Assembly (NCBI GenBank): GCA_958450365.1
Contig: CAUEEP010000937.1
Location: 1,364,501-1,428,500 of the forward strand
Source of the DNA: Mesorhabditis belari
Taxonomy: Eukaryota; Nematoda; Chromadorea; Rhabditida; Rhabditidae
DNA length: 64,000 nucleotides
Reading direction: 5' to 3'
A program made the translations under genes and the position numbers. Each line of letters starts with the position of its first letter. Within the stretch, counting starts at the first letter, position 1. The notes beneath the pieces were generated by a model. The model was given only the letters and a program-made list of their open reading frames with translations, searched no databases and was not told where the DNA came from. Shown here piece by piece: positions 45,140 to 58,300 of this stretch.

Positions 45140-45615
45140 GGGCTTTATCGGAGCGGATAGGATCAGGACCGATCGGGCTAGCCCGATTCGATAGGTACGA
45201 CCGATCGGGCTAGCTCGATCCCCTCTGATCCGAGCCAATAGGTCTGATCGATCAGGCTAGCCCGATCCGATCTGATCCGTCGGACAGATCGGCCTAGCCC
45301 GACTCGATCTGATCTGTTCAACCGATCAGGCTAGCCCGACCCGATCCGTCCGATTGATCGGGCTAGCTCGATTCGATCCGATCCGATTGATCTGACCGAT
45401 CAGGCTAGCCCGATCCGATCCGTCCGACCGATCAGACTAGCCCGGCCCGATCAGTCCGATTGATCGAGCTAGCCCGATTGATCCGATCCGATTGATCTGA
45501 CCGATCAGGCTAGCCTGATCCGTTCCAGTTCGATGGACTCGACCGATCGGGCTAGGTCGCTCCGATCTGATCCGATTCGATAGATCCAACTGATACTAGC
45601 TCGATCCGTTCCAAT
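45140..45615. repeat. GATC/CTAG-rich repeat (CGATCGGGCTAGCCCGATC)
   Basis: About 15 degenerate 30- to 35-bp units, each built round the palindrome GATCGGGCTAGCCCGATC plus CGATCCGATTGATC. Much more GC-rich than its surroundings. Each unit can fold into a short hairpin. Confidence 0.9.
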
Positions 45616-45904
45616 TCGATCTGTTTTTCCCAAAAAACCTCTAGATTGCAGAACTACGGTAACAAGGTCACATTTTAGAAAACACTTTCAATAGAAATAC
45701 AAAGCCTATACGGTAGAAGACTTAGAATAAAGTAAAAACCCGTTTTTAGGGGAATCCCGCTTCAGAAATAAGCACACTATCGGTCCCTGTCCTTTCTCTC
45801 GTCACACAAAGTTGAGAGGGGGAATTGAGTGGGGTGAATGAGTGAATGAGAAAATCGAGAACCTGAAAAGATCGTCTGTTCATGAAGCTTTAATACTGAA
45901 AGAG

Positions 45905-46225
45905 GTTATATTCATATTAGCTTGATTAGCTTGATGCTAGCTTGATGTTAGCTTGATGTTAGCTTGATGTTAGCTTGATTAGCTTGATTAGCTTGATTGG
46001 CTTGATTAGCTTGATTAGCTTGATGTTAGCTTGATGTTAGCTTGATGTTAGCTTGATTAGCTTGATTAGCTTGATTAGCTTTATTGGCTTGATTAGCTTG
46101 ATTGGCTTGATTAGCTTGATTAGCTTGATGTTAGCTTGATGTTAGCTTGATTAGCTTGATTAGCTTGATTAGCTTGATTGGCTTGATTAGCTTGATTAGC
46201 TTGATGTTAGCTTGATGTTAGCTTC
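45905..46225. repeat. TTAGCTTGAT / GTTAGCTTGAT array
   Basis: About 30 tandem 9- to 11-bp units (TTAGCTTGA), ending about 150 bp from the stop codon of the receptor gene, in its 3' flank. Confidence 0.93.
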
Positions 46226-46373
46226 ATTTCCAGTCATATTTCTATAAAGTATTTAGAGCTTTAGCTTTAGAAAAGCTTGTACAAATGTCTCTGCAAGAGT
46301 TGTGCAAATCTAGAGACGCAAAATGCTTAGTTGCTTAGTTTTGTGTGGTAAATAGGGGTTGAATTTGACTCAC

Positions 46374-49300
46374 CTATATCCTCTTGTTCCCTAAATCGGC
46401 GGCTCGTCGGAAGATGATCAAATAGGTTCCAATTGTACAGGCCAAAGCAAATAGAATGAGAAAGACACGATCCAGCACAACGGAAACGTATTTCCAATCT
46501 TCGATCACCTGAATTTGGGTTTGAATCTTGTCTGTTTCTTATCGAATCTGTTTCTTTTGATCATTAGAAGCTTTTCATTGAGCTATAGCTATCATTGAGC
46601 TGTTAGCTATCATTGAGCTATAGCTGTCATTGAGCTGTTAGCTGTCATTGAGCGCTGTCATTGAGCTTTAGCTGTCATTGAGCTTTAGCTATCATTGAGC
46701 TGTTAGCTGTCATTGAGCGCTGTCATTGAGCTATAGCTGTCATTGAGCGCTGTCATTGAGCTTTAGCTGTCATTGAGCTATAGCTGTCATTGAGCTATAG
46801 CTGTCATTGAGCTGTTAGCTTTAAATTTTCAAATTTCTCTCACCTGTTTATCATCTTGATCGTTTTTCAATGAGTCAGCGATATAGGCGACACTCTCGAC
46901 CGCACTCCGCACTGGGCTTACCTCACGTTGTCTGAAATATTGATCATTAAGCTCAATCAAGAACATAATCCATTCAAATATCTAGTTCAATATCTAGTTT
47001 AATATCTAGTTAAAGATCTAGTCAAATATCTACTTTATAAGGATTTAAAGTCGACTCTAAAAGTCTCTATAAGTCTTTATAAGTCTTTCTAAGTCTTTAT
47101 AAGTCTCTATAAGTTTTTATAAGTCTTTCTAAGTCTTTCTAAGTCTTTATAAGTCTTTATAAGTCTTCTTTATTACTCTACTTTGAGTCTTTCTTACCTA
47201 GGTAATGAGAAAGATGTTCCTTCGTTTGAGCTGGCTCTTCTTCGTACGCCTGGTGTTAAATAATCCATCTGAAAGATCGAATCGATTTCTAAAACTTTTA
47301 ACAAAAGAAACCTGATCCGACATCGCACTTGTGTAATGATTTTGGCCACCAATTGAGAAATTCGAGATCTGTGATGCTTTTTTCAGATTCTGTAAGAAAT
47401 CGTCATCAATTTTTCGTTGTTTATTGAAAGTTGGCCAAAGTTGGTAATGCAATACGCAAGAGATGCTTACAGTTTTACTTGTAGCATGAAATAGAGAACT
47501 TTAGATGGACACTAGAAACTTTTGGCACTATAAACTACAAAAAAAAGTCGAAAAAAGACAAAAAATAATGAACTATCACACTACAAACGCTTCTAACTTT
47601 CTTCAAATCTATCGGATTCATATGATCTATTGCTTAAAAAATAGAGAATCTCAAGAGCTTTCAAATGAACTAAAGCAGACTCTAAAAGAGGAATTCTAAA
47701 GAAGTTAGAGTGATTTGTAGCCTAACGGACCGTAGTCGAAGCTACAAATCACTGTAACTTTCTTTAGAGCTGTTATTTTTTGTGTGCTTTAGTTCATTTG
47801 AAAGCTCTTGAGATTCTCTATTTTTTAAGCTATAGATCATATGAACCGATAGATTTGAAGAAAGCTAGAAGCAACTTACCGGGGGACCCCGCTTCTTTGT
47901 CATTGGCTCAACTTTGAGCTCAAATATCTTGGCTTTGGATTGTCCAATTTAAATGTTTTTTAGATCATTAGATTCGCCAAGTCTTTCTCTCTCGATTGGT
48001 AAAAAAAGTATTCAAATTGAACAACCCAAAGCCAAGATATTTGAGCTTAAAGTTAGAGTGCCAATGGCAAGGGAGCGGGGCGACGGACCTGGCACTCTAA
48101 CTTTAAGCTCAAATATCTTGGCTTTGGGTTGCTCAGTTTAAATACTTTTTATACCAATCGATAGAGAAAGACTTGGCGAATTCAATGATATTAAAAATAT
48201 TTAAATATATATTTAATTTAAGAATAAGAATTTAAGAAATAAGAATTTAAGGATGAGAATTTTCTGAATTTAATTCAGAAAATAATATAACTTAATATAA
48301 CTCGCACGCTAATTTCATTTGATTTCTATTATTTTACATTTTACAAAAAGAAAATAGATGTTACCGCTGGATTTGGAGCAGTTGGAGGTGCCATTCCGTT
48401 GCTTCTTTTCATTTGTCGGGGAATCGGCTGTGGTCGTTGCATGAAGAGGTATTTGGGGAGGAACTGGAATTGATTTCAAATTAGAAACTCGAATTGATTT
48501 GAAATCTATTAGAAACTAGAATTTAGTAGAAATCTTTCAAATTTGACGAACCATTTTCTCTATTTTCTCTATTTTCTCTAATATTAGTGCATCCAAAGCT
48601 TCGCCTAAATTGCTCGAAATCTCGAGAACCGCTTATCAGAACCTATCGATGTGGGGTCGGAAAATATAGCTGACGATGAGATCTAGTGGGAGATTTGAGT
48701 GTTGAGCTTCTGGGAAAGCTTTGGAAGCCGTAAATAGTCGCCAACTCGGCTGGGTGCACTACTATTAGAGAAAATACGGGAAATCCACAGGATGTCCCAA
48801 AATTATCGAGCGAAATTTTTGTAAAAGCAGCAAATGGCTATGGCGTTGAGCTCATTCGAGAGCTTGTTTAAAGAGTTGTAAGCATCCAATTCGGAAGCTT
48901 TTTGTAGATAAATGTAGCCAAGAATCAGCGCTTCAAATCTCTATATAACACTTGGTACTTTTTGAAATAAGTTAGCCATTTGCTGCTTTTACAAAAATTT
49001 CGCTCAATAATTTTGGGACATCCTGTGGATTTCCCGTATTTTCTCTAATAGTAGTGCACCCAGCCGAGTTGGCGAGTATTTACGGCTTCCAAAGCTTTCC
49101 CAGAAGCTCAACACTCAAATCCCCCACTAGATCTCATCGTCAGCTACATTTTCCGACCCCACATCGATAGGTTCTGATAAGCGGTTCTCGAGATTTCGAG
49201 CAATTAACGCGACGCTCACGGTGCACTAATATTACAGAGAATACGGTATTTATAAAATAAACTCAAGCCCACCTCGATGAAGACGACTTTCACCCATTTC

Positions 49301-52300
49301 GGCATCGTGTGAGTGGCTGGTGATCGATAGAAAACATTCTAAACAAATAAACAAATCAGATTTTGATCGAAACATATAGATAATTGTCTAGGAATTGTAA
49401 CTTTTATAAAAATAAACCAGCGTCACGACGGTGACGACAACGGAAAGTGTGACGAGCACCATTGTGAAGAGGAGGTAACGACCGATTAGTGGAATCACGA
49501 GAGAGGTCGACGGGATGATTTCGACTGAAATTTTGATATAAAAGCTTTTTTTAAGCTTTCTAAGCTTTTTTTGAGCTTTTTTGAAGCTTCCTTAGCTTTT
49601 TTTTAAGCTTTCTAAGCCTGCTAAGCTTTTTTTAAAGCTTGCTAAGCTTTCTTTAAGTTTTCTAAGCTTTTTTTAGGCTTCTTTAAGCTTTCTAAGCTTA
49701 AAAAATAGTCTACCGTATTTACTCTATTAGTGGGGTCCTCTCTAATAGTGGGGTCGTCTGGAGGGGGGTTGAAAAAATAGTGGGGTCCTCTCTAATATTG
49801 GTAACGAAAGTGATACATCAATTGTTGATCTCTTGGATTAGTTCTTTTACTGTTTGTTAATGTTTTGTTACGGTTAAAGCTAAATAAAATATGAAGCCAA
49901 ACTTGTTTTTTCAAGAATTTCGGAGAAAAATTGATATCTTTTCAACTTAAAAAACTTTGGTTTTATGTTCTTTTAAATTTCTCTAATAGTGGGGTCCTCT
50001 CTAATAGTGGGGTCGTCTGGAAGGGGATTGAAAAAATAGTGGGGGACCCCACTAATAGAGTAAATACGGTATTAGCAAAATTGAAGCTTTTAGAAGTTCT
50101 TGAAAAGAATTTGCCTTCATTTGATTATCGATTATCGTCTCTTGCAAAGCCGGTGATCCGGTTGAGCAAAAATGTCCGAACAACTTTTTGGAAAGTAGTT
50201 TTTGTATACTTAATTTATTTCAAAGTATTAATTGCTATATAGCAAATTGTAGCCCTTAATCTTGGCTACATTTATCTTCTAAAAGCTTTCCATTCGGATG
50301 AATACAGCTCATTTTACAAGGCCTTGAATAAGCTCTATCCGGGCATTTTTGACAATTTTCTACATCTCATTCAAGGCCTTGTAAAATGAGCTGTCTCCAT
50401 CCAAATGGAAAGCTTTTAGAAGATAAATGTAGCCAAGATTAAGGGCTACAATTTGCTATATAACAATTAATACTTTAAAATAAATTAAGCATACAAAAAC
50501 TACTTTCCAAAAAGTTGTCGACAACTATTTTTCCAAAAAGGTAATTTTGCCCAATCCTCTAGTGAAAAATCCCATATTCTAGAATGTTTAAAATCTAATT
50601 TTTTTTGTTAAGGTTGAGCCAGGCTTTCAATTTTCAATCAGAGACTGAAAAAATGCTTGAAAAGGGGTAGAGATCTTCCTGTAGTAAGCCTGTAACCATC
50701 CCAGGAAAGCAAAGCCAGAACTCGGCTAGGACTAGGGCGGACGTAACACAAGAGATAAGGGGGGACCAGACAAGCACAACCTAGGCCGACCTAGACCAGC
50801 AGACCTAGGCCGACCTAAGTCGACCAGCAGACCAAGGCAACCCAGGCTTAGTAAAGCCAAGTCAAAATCTAGGATCTGGCTTGCCTTTGATGCTGGAAAG
50901 AGTAAAGAGTCATCTAGAGTAAAGCCAAGTCTAGAGCCAGGCCAAGAGCCGGGTCAAGAGCCAAGTCTAGAGCCAGGTCAAGAACCAGGCTAGGATTCAG
51001 GCCAAGAACCAGGCCAAGAGCCAGGCCAAAGCCAGGCCAAGAACCAGGCTAGGATCCAGGCCAAGAGCCAGGCCAAGAACCAAACTAGGATCCAGGTCAA
51101 GAATCAGGCTAGGATCCAGGCCAAGAACCAGGCTAGGATCCAGGCCAAGAGCCAGGCCAAGAACCAGGCTAGGATCCAGGCCAAGAGCCAGGCCAAGAAC
51201 CAGGCTAGGATCCAGGCCAAGATCCGATCTAGTAAGCTAGAACCTAGCTTCTAGTCGAGGAAGGTTACTCTTGAAAATCACTGGTGAACTAAATCGATGG
51301 CTGAATGATATAGCATTTTGTTGGGTAGCTGAATACATTTTGCTTATAAACCCTTTCATTATAAACCCCATTATAAACCCCATTATAAACCGCATTTCTA
51401 TAAGGCTAAGTTCAAGAACTCACCCAGCAGCAAGAAGAAGACAGTCAACGAGATGAGGATCGAGATACAAAGTGAGATTTTCTCTCCACCATTTGACGGT
51501 AAATAGAAGACGAGAGCCGTTAGAAAGCTAGGCGAATTGGGTTTTTTGAACATTTTTTTCTTATTTACCTAATGCCAACAGACGGGATCATTAGATTCAC
51601 CGTGTAGAAAAGGGTTTTCCTTTTCAATTTGATCTCATAAGTGATATCGATGAATGGACTTTCGCAGCAAGGATATCTAAAGGATTTTGTGAGGATTTTG
51701 TGAGGATTTAGTGGCTAAAAATGGCCCTATCATCTGTCAGATTCATTTTATCTATTGTATCATTTGTGGAATTTGATTTGATTGTAAATTTTGATTGTAA
51801 ACTTTTATCTTTCTAACAATTTAGAACTTAAACTTGAAAGAGAGAGAGAAGGAGCTGGTCTTTTGACTCACCCTTTGACTTTGACTCAACCCTAACCCTT
51901 TCAACTCTTCCCTTTCAACTTATAGTCCTCGATTTTCATCAAACAATTCTCTACTTAACTCTCTTATTGTCAATCTCTTATCGTCACTCACTACTGGACA
52001 ATGAAATATGATATTTGAAAAACGATCGTCACTTTTGCACGTCTGTAACTCCCTTGTCTTTACCGTATTTCTAAATATTAACATTGACCATTGTGTAGCC
52101 CTTGAAAAGAGCTTTCAGAAAATGTATAACACTAAGAGTTTAAACACAAAGACAACGGAGTTACAGACGCGCGAAAGTGACGATCGTTTTTCAAATATCA
52201 TATTTCATTGTCCAGTACTGTATATATCTGTACATAAATCTTATATCTTATAAATCTTTTGACTTCTTTTGTATCAATTCAAACTAGGCATTCAGCAATA

Positions 52301-55300
52301 TCTTCTTTTTAATCTACAATTTAAGCTATCAACAAAGCAAGAGATGGAAATAGCGAGGTGTTCTTTGCGCGCTTTGTGCGGCCGCGTAATCACTCTCCAT
52401 CTGGCACACGCCGCTGATAGATAGCAGTTACCTTTCCGAATGCGGAAAGCTGCTAAAAAAATTGCCAAAAGGAAAAACGCGAAAAGGAACGGTCGGGAAA
52501 AAGATAGGTAAATTATTTTCGTTTTCTTTTCTTTTCCTAGACGAAAGTCTTTTTCTTGAAAGATTTCTTGAAAATATTCAATCAATAAAATGAGTGTCAT
52601 TTTTTAGCCAACCTTTTCTCGTGTCTCGTCCCCGGCACTCCCATGATATCCCATTCAACACTCGGGTAGTAATCAGTGAGATCGATTCCTGAAAGTGAAG
52701 TTATTTCCTTCCTTCTTCCTTCCTTCTTCCCTCCTTCTTCCCTCCTTCTTCCTTCTTCCTCCTTCTTCCTCCTTCTTCCTTCTTCTTCCTTCCCTCCTTC
52801 TTTCTTTCTTCTTCCTCTCCTCTTTCCCTCTTTCTCTTGGCAAGTTAAGCCATCAAATAGCTCAGTGGTTAGAGCAATGGAAAGCAATTAAAGCCTGGAG
52901 CCTGGTAAGCGAAAGGTTGAGGGTTCAATCCCTTTTCAGACATCTACCTTTTCTTACCAAACTACATTAACCAAACTAATAGGTTGATGCATAAGTCTTT
53001 TCGTTTTTTTCGTACTTCTGTTAAAAAGTAAGAAATTCACCAATTAATCTATAGTTTGCTCTATAAAAAAAGTGTTTTTTTGTTCAATTTGCATCTTTTT
53101 AAATGAATTTCGGTTCACTTTCAAGCAAATTCGAAGCAATTTCATGCTGTCATGGGCGTCATAGCTGATCTGAACCATGCTGCCATAGCGTCATAGCTGG
53201 TTAAGAGTCTTGGCTTCTAATCGAGAGGATCGATGAGCGATCGGGTTCGATCCCGGGCAGGTAAGAGGCTCGACTCTTTTACAATCCTTTGCAATAATCT
53301 TTGTAACAATTGTACAAGAATCTTTGCAACAATTGTACAAGAATCTTTGCAACAATTGTACAAGAATCTTTGCAACAATTGTACAAGAATCTTTGCAACA
53401 ATTGTACAAGAATCTTTGTAATAATCTTGGAATTGTTTGATTTGTTTCATAACTAAATACTAAATACTAAATACAGAACTAAATAGGAACTATACAGTGA
53501 CCAAATAGGAACTAGATAGGAGTGAAAAACGCCTTTTTCGTAAAAATCTATAAAAAACTCTACGGAAAAATTGGCTGAATGAATTTCTCTGAAATTTTGG
53601 CGAAATATCAAACTTTTTTTTTCTCTATCTTTTATCTATTGACACGAAGATAGGTTTTCTTTAGCTAAGGTGTCTAAACCGCTCAGGCTCAGGCTCAGGC
53701 TTAGGCAGGGGCTTAGCCTGGGCCCTGAGCCTGAGCCCTTAAACCGCATCATCGAGTTAGCCCTTTTTGACTACCCGACTTCATACTCTCAAGAAAATTC
53801 AGGCATTAAATATTTTTAAACCCGTTTTAATGTTATTTTGCAGAAAAATAATTGCTTTTTCTAATGAAATCAACCGTAGTTTAATTCGTGCATTTGTTGG
53901 CTTGAAACGGCAGACGAAAAGGAACAAAAACACTTATGCATCAACCTAATCCATTAGACTTTGATCAACGAATCAAAATCTACCATCATAGACCATCATA
54001 GCCAAATAGAAACGGATTAAAATCATAGATAATCTACCATCATAGACGACTTTCTCGATCTCGATCTCTCCATTCGTCGCATTCACGGGCACATCGGTGA
54101 CATTCGCGTCTCGATGTTGAAGATCCACCTCCAAACCACCGTATGTCCAAGAACCTGGAAATGACTTTAAGTTTTTTTTTTTGATTTATTTTAAGTTTAA
54201 GTTTATATAAAAGCTAGTTGTTCAAGGTACAGGAAAACGCTGAAATCAGAACTTGACTGAAGCAAAGATTTCACTATTAGACTCAAGAGTTAGCAGTTTT
54301 ACAAGACTCAAATTTCTAGCTAAGTCAAGCTAAGCTAATCTTGGCTAAATCAAGCTGATCAGAGCCAGTTAAATTCCAGAATTTTGCCCATAAAATTGTT
54401 TGTGAGAGTTCTACAATCGAATTTTTTAGCTTCTCAAGCTTTTTAGCTCAAACAATCCCAAGGCTTTAAAGCCTATCAAGTGCACTAGAAAGGGTACGTT
54501 TCGAAGCGTACGTTTCGAAGGGTACGTTTCGATTACAAAGTACAATCGAAAGTTCAAAAGAAAAAGCTGCATTGAAATCATTGAATTGAAATCATTGAAT
54601 CACCAAATTTCATCTCGCACGTTTGATCGTCGAACGGGAAAAACTCGACATTGATCGGGCACATGCTAGAATTGATTGCTCATTGATCATTGATCATTGA
54701 TCGAGCATTTCTCTATATTCTTGTCTAGTGAAACTAGTGAAACTAGACAAGAATATAGAGAAATGCTTTGAAATCTTTACGCAAAATTCTTTACGCAAAA
54801 TTCTTTCCTACCTTTTATAAATAGCCGGTGGTGCCCATTCAACGGTGCCATTATAGTTGAGCTTTGCTTTGGTCATGATTTGAACTTGATAGTTCCCATC
54901 AGCACTGAAGAAAAAAGAATAGTTGATTTGTGGAGAATAGAATAGGTGATTTGAAAAGTGTAAGCAATTGCTTAGTACTGTAAAATGGCTGTAAAATGGC
55001 TGTGAAAGGGCTGTAAAATGGCTGTAAAATGGCTGTGAAAGGGTTGTGAAAGGACTGACTGCAAAAAGTACTGTAAAAGTACTGTCAAAGTACTGGCAAA
55101 GTACTGTAAAAGGGCTGTAAAATGGCTGTAAAAGGGTTGGCTGCAAAAAGTACTATATGGTATAGTAAGAGTACTGCCAAAACACTAAAAAAGGTGCCAA
55201 AAAAAGAAACAAAACACACAAAAGGAATAAAGTACTGTAAGAGTACTGTCAAACTACTGTAAAACTACTTTACTTGTTATACAAGACGATATCGGGCAGC

Positions 55301-58300
55301 CAAATCATATCCGGTGGCACATAGAGCACTTGAACGCCGCCATAGTCGATTGGATCCCAGCGCAACTTGTAGTCTTCCCAACTCTGGAATTTGATTTTCA
55401 AATGACAAAATGAAAACGATTCTATCAACTACAAAACAATTTATCAATTACAGAACAAATGGATTGGATTTGTGACTGCGCTTGGGTATTTAAATCGAAT
55501 GAAATATCAAAAAAATCGAGCAATTTTCTTTAAAAACTAATAACAGATTCGAATTGCTCACCCTCGAAAACCCTGATTGTAAAGTTGTCAGCCGAATTGG
55601 CCTTAAAAAAGTGCATGGAACTTAGGTTTCTATTTGAGAGTTTTGTTGGTTTGTTGGTTTGTTGATTGGTTTGTTGGTTGGTTTGTTGGTTTATTGGCTT
55701 CGTTGGTTGGCTTGTTTGTTTGTTGATTGGTTGGTTTGTTGGTTGGTTGGTTGGTTGGCTTCGTTGGCTTCGTTGGCTTCGTTGGCTTCGTTGGTTGGTT
55801 GATTGGTTGGCTTCGTTGGTTGATTGGTTGGTTGGTTGATTGATTGGTTGCCTTCGTTGGTTTGTTGGTTTGTTGGCTTGTTGGTTTATTGGCTTCGTTG
55901 GTTGGCTTGTTTGTTTGTTGATTGGTTGGTTTGTTGGTTGGTTTGTTGGTTGGTTGATTGGTTGGCTTCGTTGGCTTCGTTGGCTTCGTTGGCTTCGTTG
56001 GTTGGTTGGTTGGTTGGTTGGCTTCGTTGGCTTCGTTGGTTGGTTGGTTGGTTGGTTGGCTTCGTTGGCTTCGTTGGCTTCGTTGGTTGGTTGATTGGTT
56101 TGTTGGTTGGTTTGTTGGTTTGTTGGCTTGTTGGTTGGTTGGTTGGTTGGCTTCGTTGGCTTCGTTGGCTTCGTTGGCTTCGTTGGCTTCGTTGGTTGAT
56201 TGGTTGGTTGGTTGATTGATTGGTTGCCTTCGTTGATTTGTTGGTTTGTTGGTTTGTTGGCTTCGTTGGTTTGTTGATTTGTTGGTTTGTTGGTTTATTG
56301 GCTTCGTTGGTTGGCTTGTTTGTTTGTTGGTTTGTTGATTGATTGGTTGATTTGTTGGCTTTCTCAGGACTCATTCATCCAATCATTCGACCGAATTGAA
56401 CCGGAGCTCATAAAAGATCAACTAATAACTGCTAACTGACAATAAAATCAAATGAAATAGAGCCTGTAATTGAATAAAGTCCTGTAATTGAATAAAACCA
56501 TAGCTCTTGAATCGAAATAATATTGCTAAAAGACTCACATGTTGTAGCCAGACATTCGTCGTCATGATCTGATTCTTCTCGTGCTGAAAATGAAAAATTT
56601 CTTTTCATAAGCGCCGTTCTTCTTTTTTTCTTTATAGGAGCCATAGGTATTCGAAAAATCATGAAATTCAAAGACAATAAGCTAGGCCTAGGCCTTGCTT
56701 ATTGTGCTTATTGGGCTGTTAAATTGAAATAGTTTTTGTACTAATCGATAGAGAAAGTCTAGACCAAATTAGATCAAAAAAGCCAGATCCAGGCTTTGCA
56801 ATCTAACTTTGAGCTCAAATATCTTGGCCTTGGATTGTCCAATTTAAATGTTTTTTAGATCATTAGATTTGCCAAGTCTTTCTCTATCGATTGGTCTAAA
56901 AAGTATGTAAACTGAACAACCCAAAGCCAAGATATATTGCTTGTATGAAAGGTCCGTCGTCCCGCTCCCTTTGCCATTGACTCAACTTTGAGCTCAAGTA
57001 TCTCGACGTAGGATAATTCAATTTAAATACTTTTTATCCCAATCGATAGAGAAAGACTTGGCGAATCTAATGATACCAAGAATATTTAAATTGAATAATC
57101 CAACGTCGAGATACTTGAGCTCAAAGTTGAGTCAATGGCAAAGGGAGCGGGGCGCGTATCAAACATCAAACAATCCTCAAAAATCGTCTTTTTTCGTCTT
57201 TTTTTGTCTTTTTTTAAGATTAATCCGTTTTTAGAGTTAATGACTAGAAAATGAGTGCTTTTTGAGCTCTATTATTGCAAAGGCGAGCTTATCTTGGCTA
57301 ACAAAGATGGGCAGACTTTGAGCAACTCTTGAATTGATTTGATTGAAGTAAAAATGATTCTAATGATTCTTTTTTTTAAAGCGAAACACTATAAATGCCG
57401 CATTTTGTAATCGTAATTTTGCATAACATTTCTACATCGATCCCATTCCCTAATCCTATCCAAACTCTCAATGATACAGAGGACACACCACATGAGGCTT
57501 TGAGGTGTCAATCAACCTTATCGACAGCCTTTCGACAGCTCTTTCTTTTCCCCATTTTCATCTCCACCACAAATTTCTGTCAATTCGCCTCATTTTTGAG
57601 TAGGAAAAGAGATGAAAAAGAGATGGAAAAGAGATGATCATCATCTTTTCCTTAAAGCTTTCCTCTTATCTTACAAATTGGCCCTCTTGACTCCTCTCTT
57701 GGTGCCTGGGCATATTGAGATTTAATTTACTCAATATTTTAAGCATTTGCTTAATATTTTGAGCATTTACTCAATATTTTGAGCATTTAACTTGCTACGA
57801 CTTATTGTCTTGAGGAAAATAAAGAATCTAGTGCACTAGAAAGGGAGGGTTTGTTTACAAAGAACCTAGTGCACTAGAAAGGGTTTGTTTACAAGGAATC
57901 TAGTGCACTAGAAAGGGTTTGTTTACAAGGAATCTAGTGCACTAGAAAGGGTTTGTTTACAGAGAACCTAGTGCACTAGAAAGGGTTTGTTTACAAGGAA
58001 CCTAGTGCACTAGAAAGGATTTGTTTACAAAGAACCTAGTGTGCTAGAAAGGGTTTGTTTACAGAGAACCTAGTGCACTAGAAAGGGTTTGTTTACAAGG
58101 AATCTAGTGCACTAGAAAGGGTTTGTTTACAGAGAACCTAGTGCACTAGAAAGGATTTGTTCACAAAGAATCTAGTGCACTAGAAAGTGCATCCGAAAGA
58201 ATGATAGAAACGAACCACGTCAAGGAGTTGTGAGAGTTTCAACTTGAAGCGAACCGTCACACTAGCCGTGTTGTTCTCGACGGGACGAACTGGAAATTGG

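Noticed and set aside
48365..48691. Plus-strand reading [21 protein letters not shown] followed by [17 protein letters not shown], looking like a nested two-exon gene
   Set aside because: The opposite strand of 48365-48463 is an in-phase receptor exon ([12 protein letters not shown]), and the second part lies in the arm of a palindromic MITE. The plus-strand reading is a shadow.
55824..56374. Long open frames rich in Trp/Leu/Val or Asn/Gln/Pro
   Set aside because: They follow entirely from the GTTGG-type tandem array, are open on both strands, and have no splice-consistent neighbours.
57830..58190. Evenly spaced palindromic repeats resembling a CRISPR array
   Set aside because: The sequences between palindromes are the same in every unit, so it is a minisatellite, and the genome is eukaryotic.
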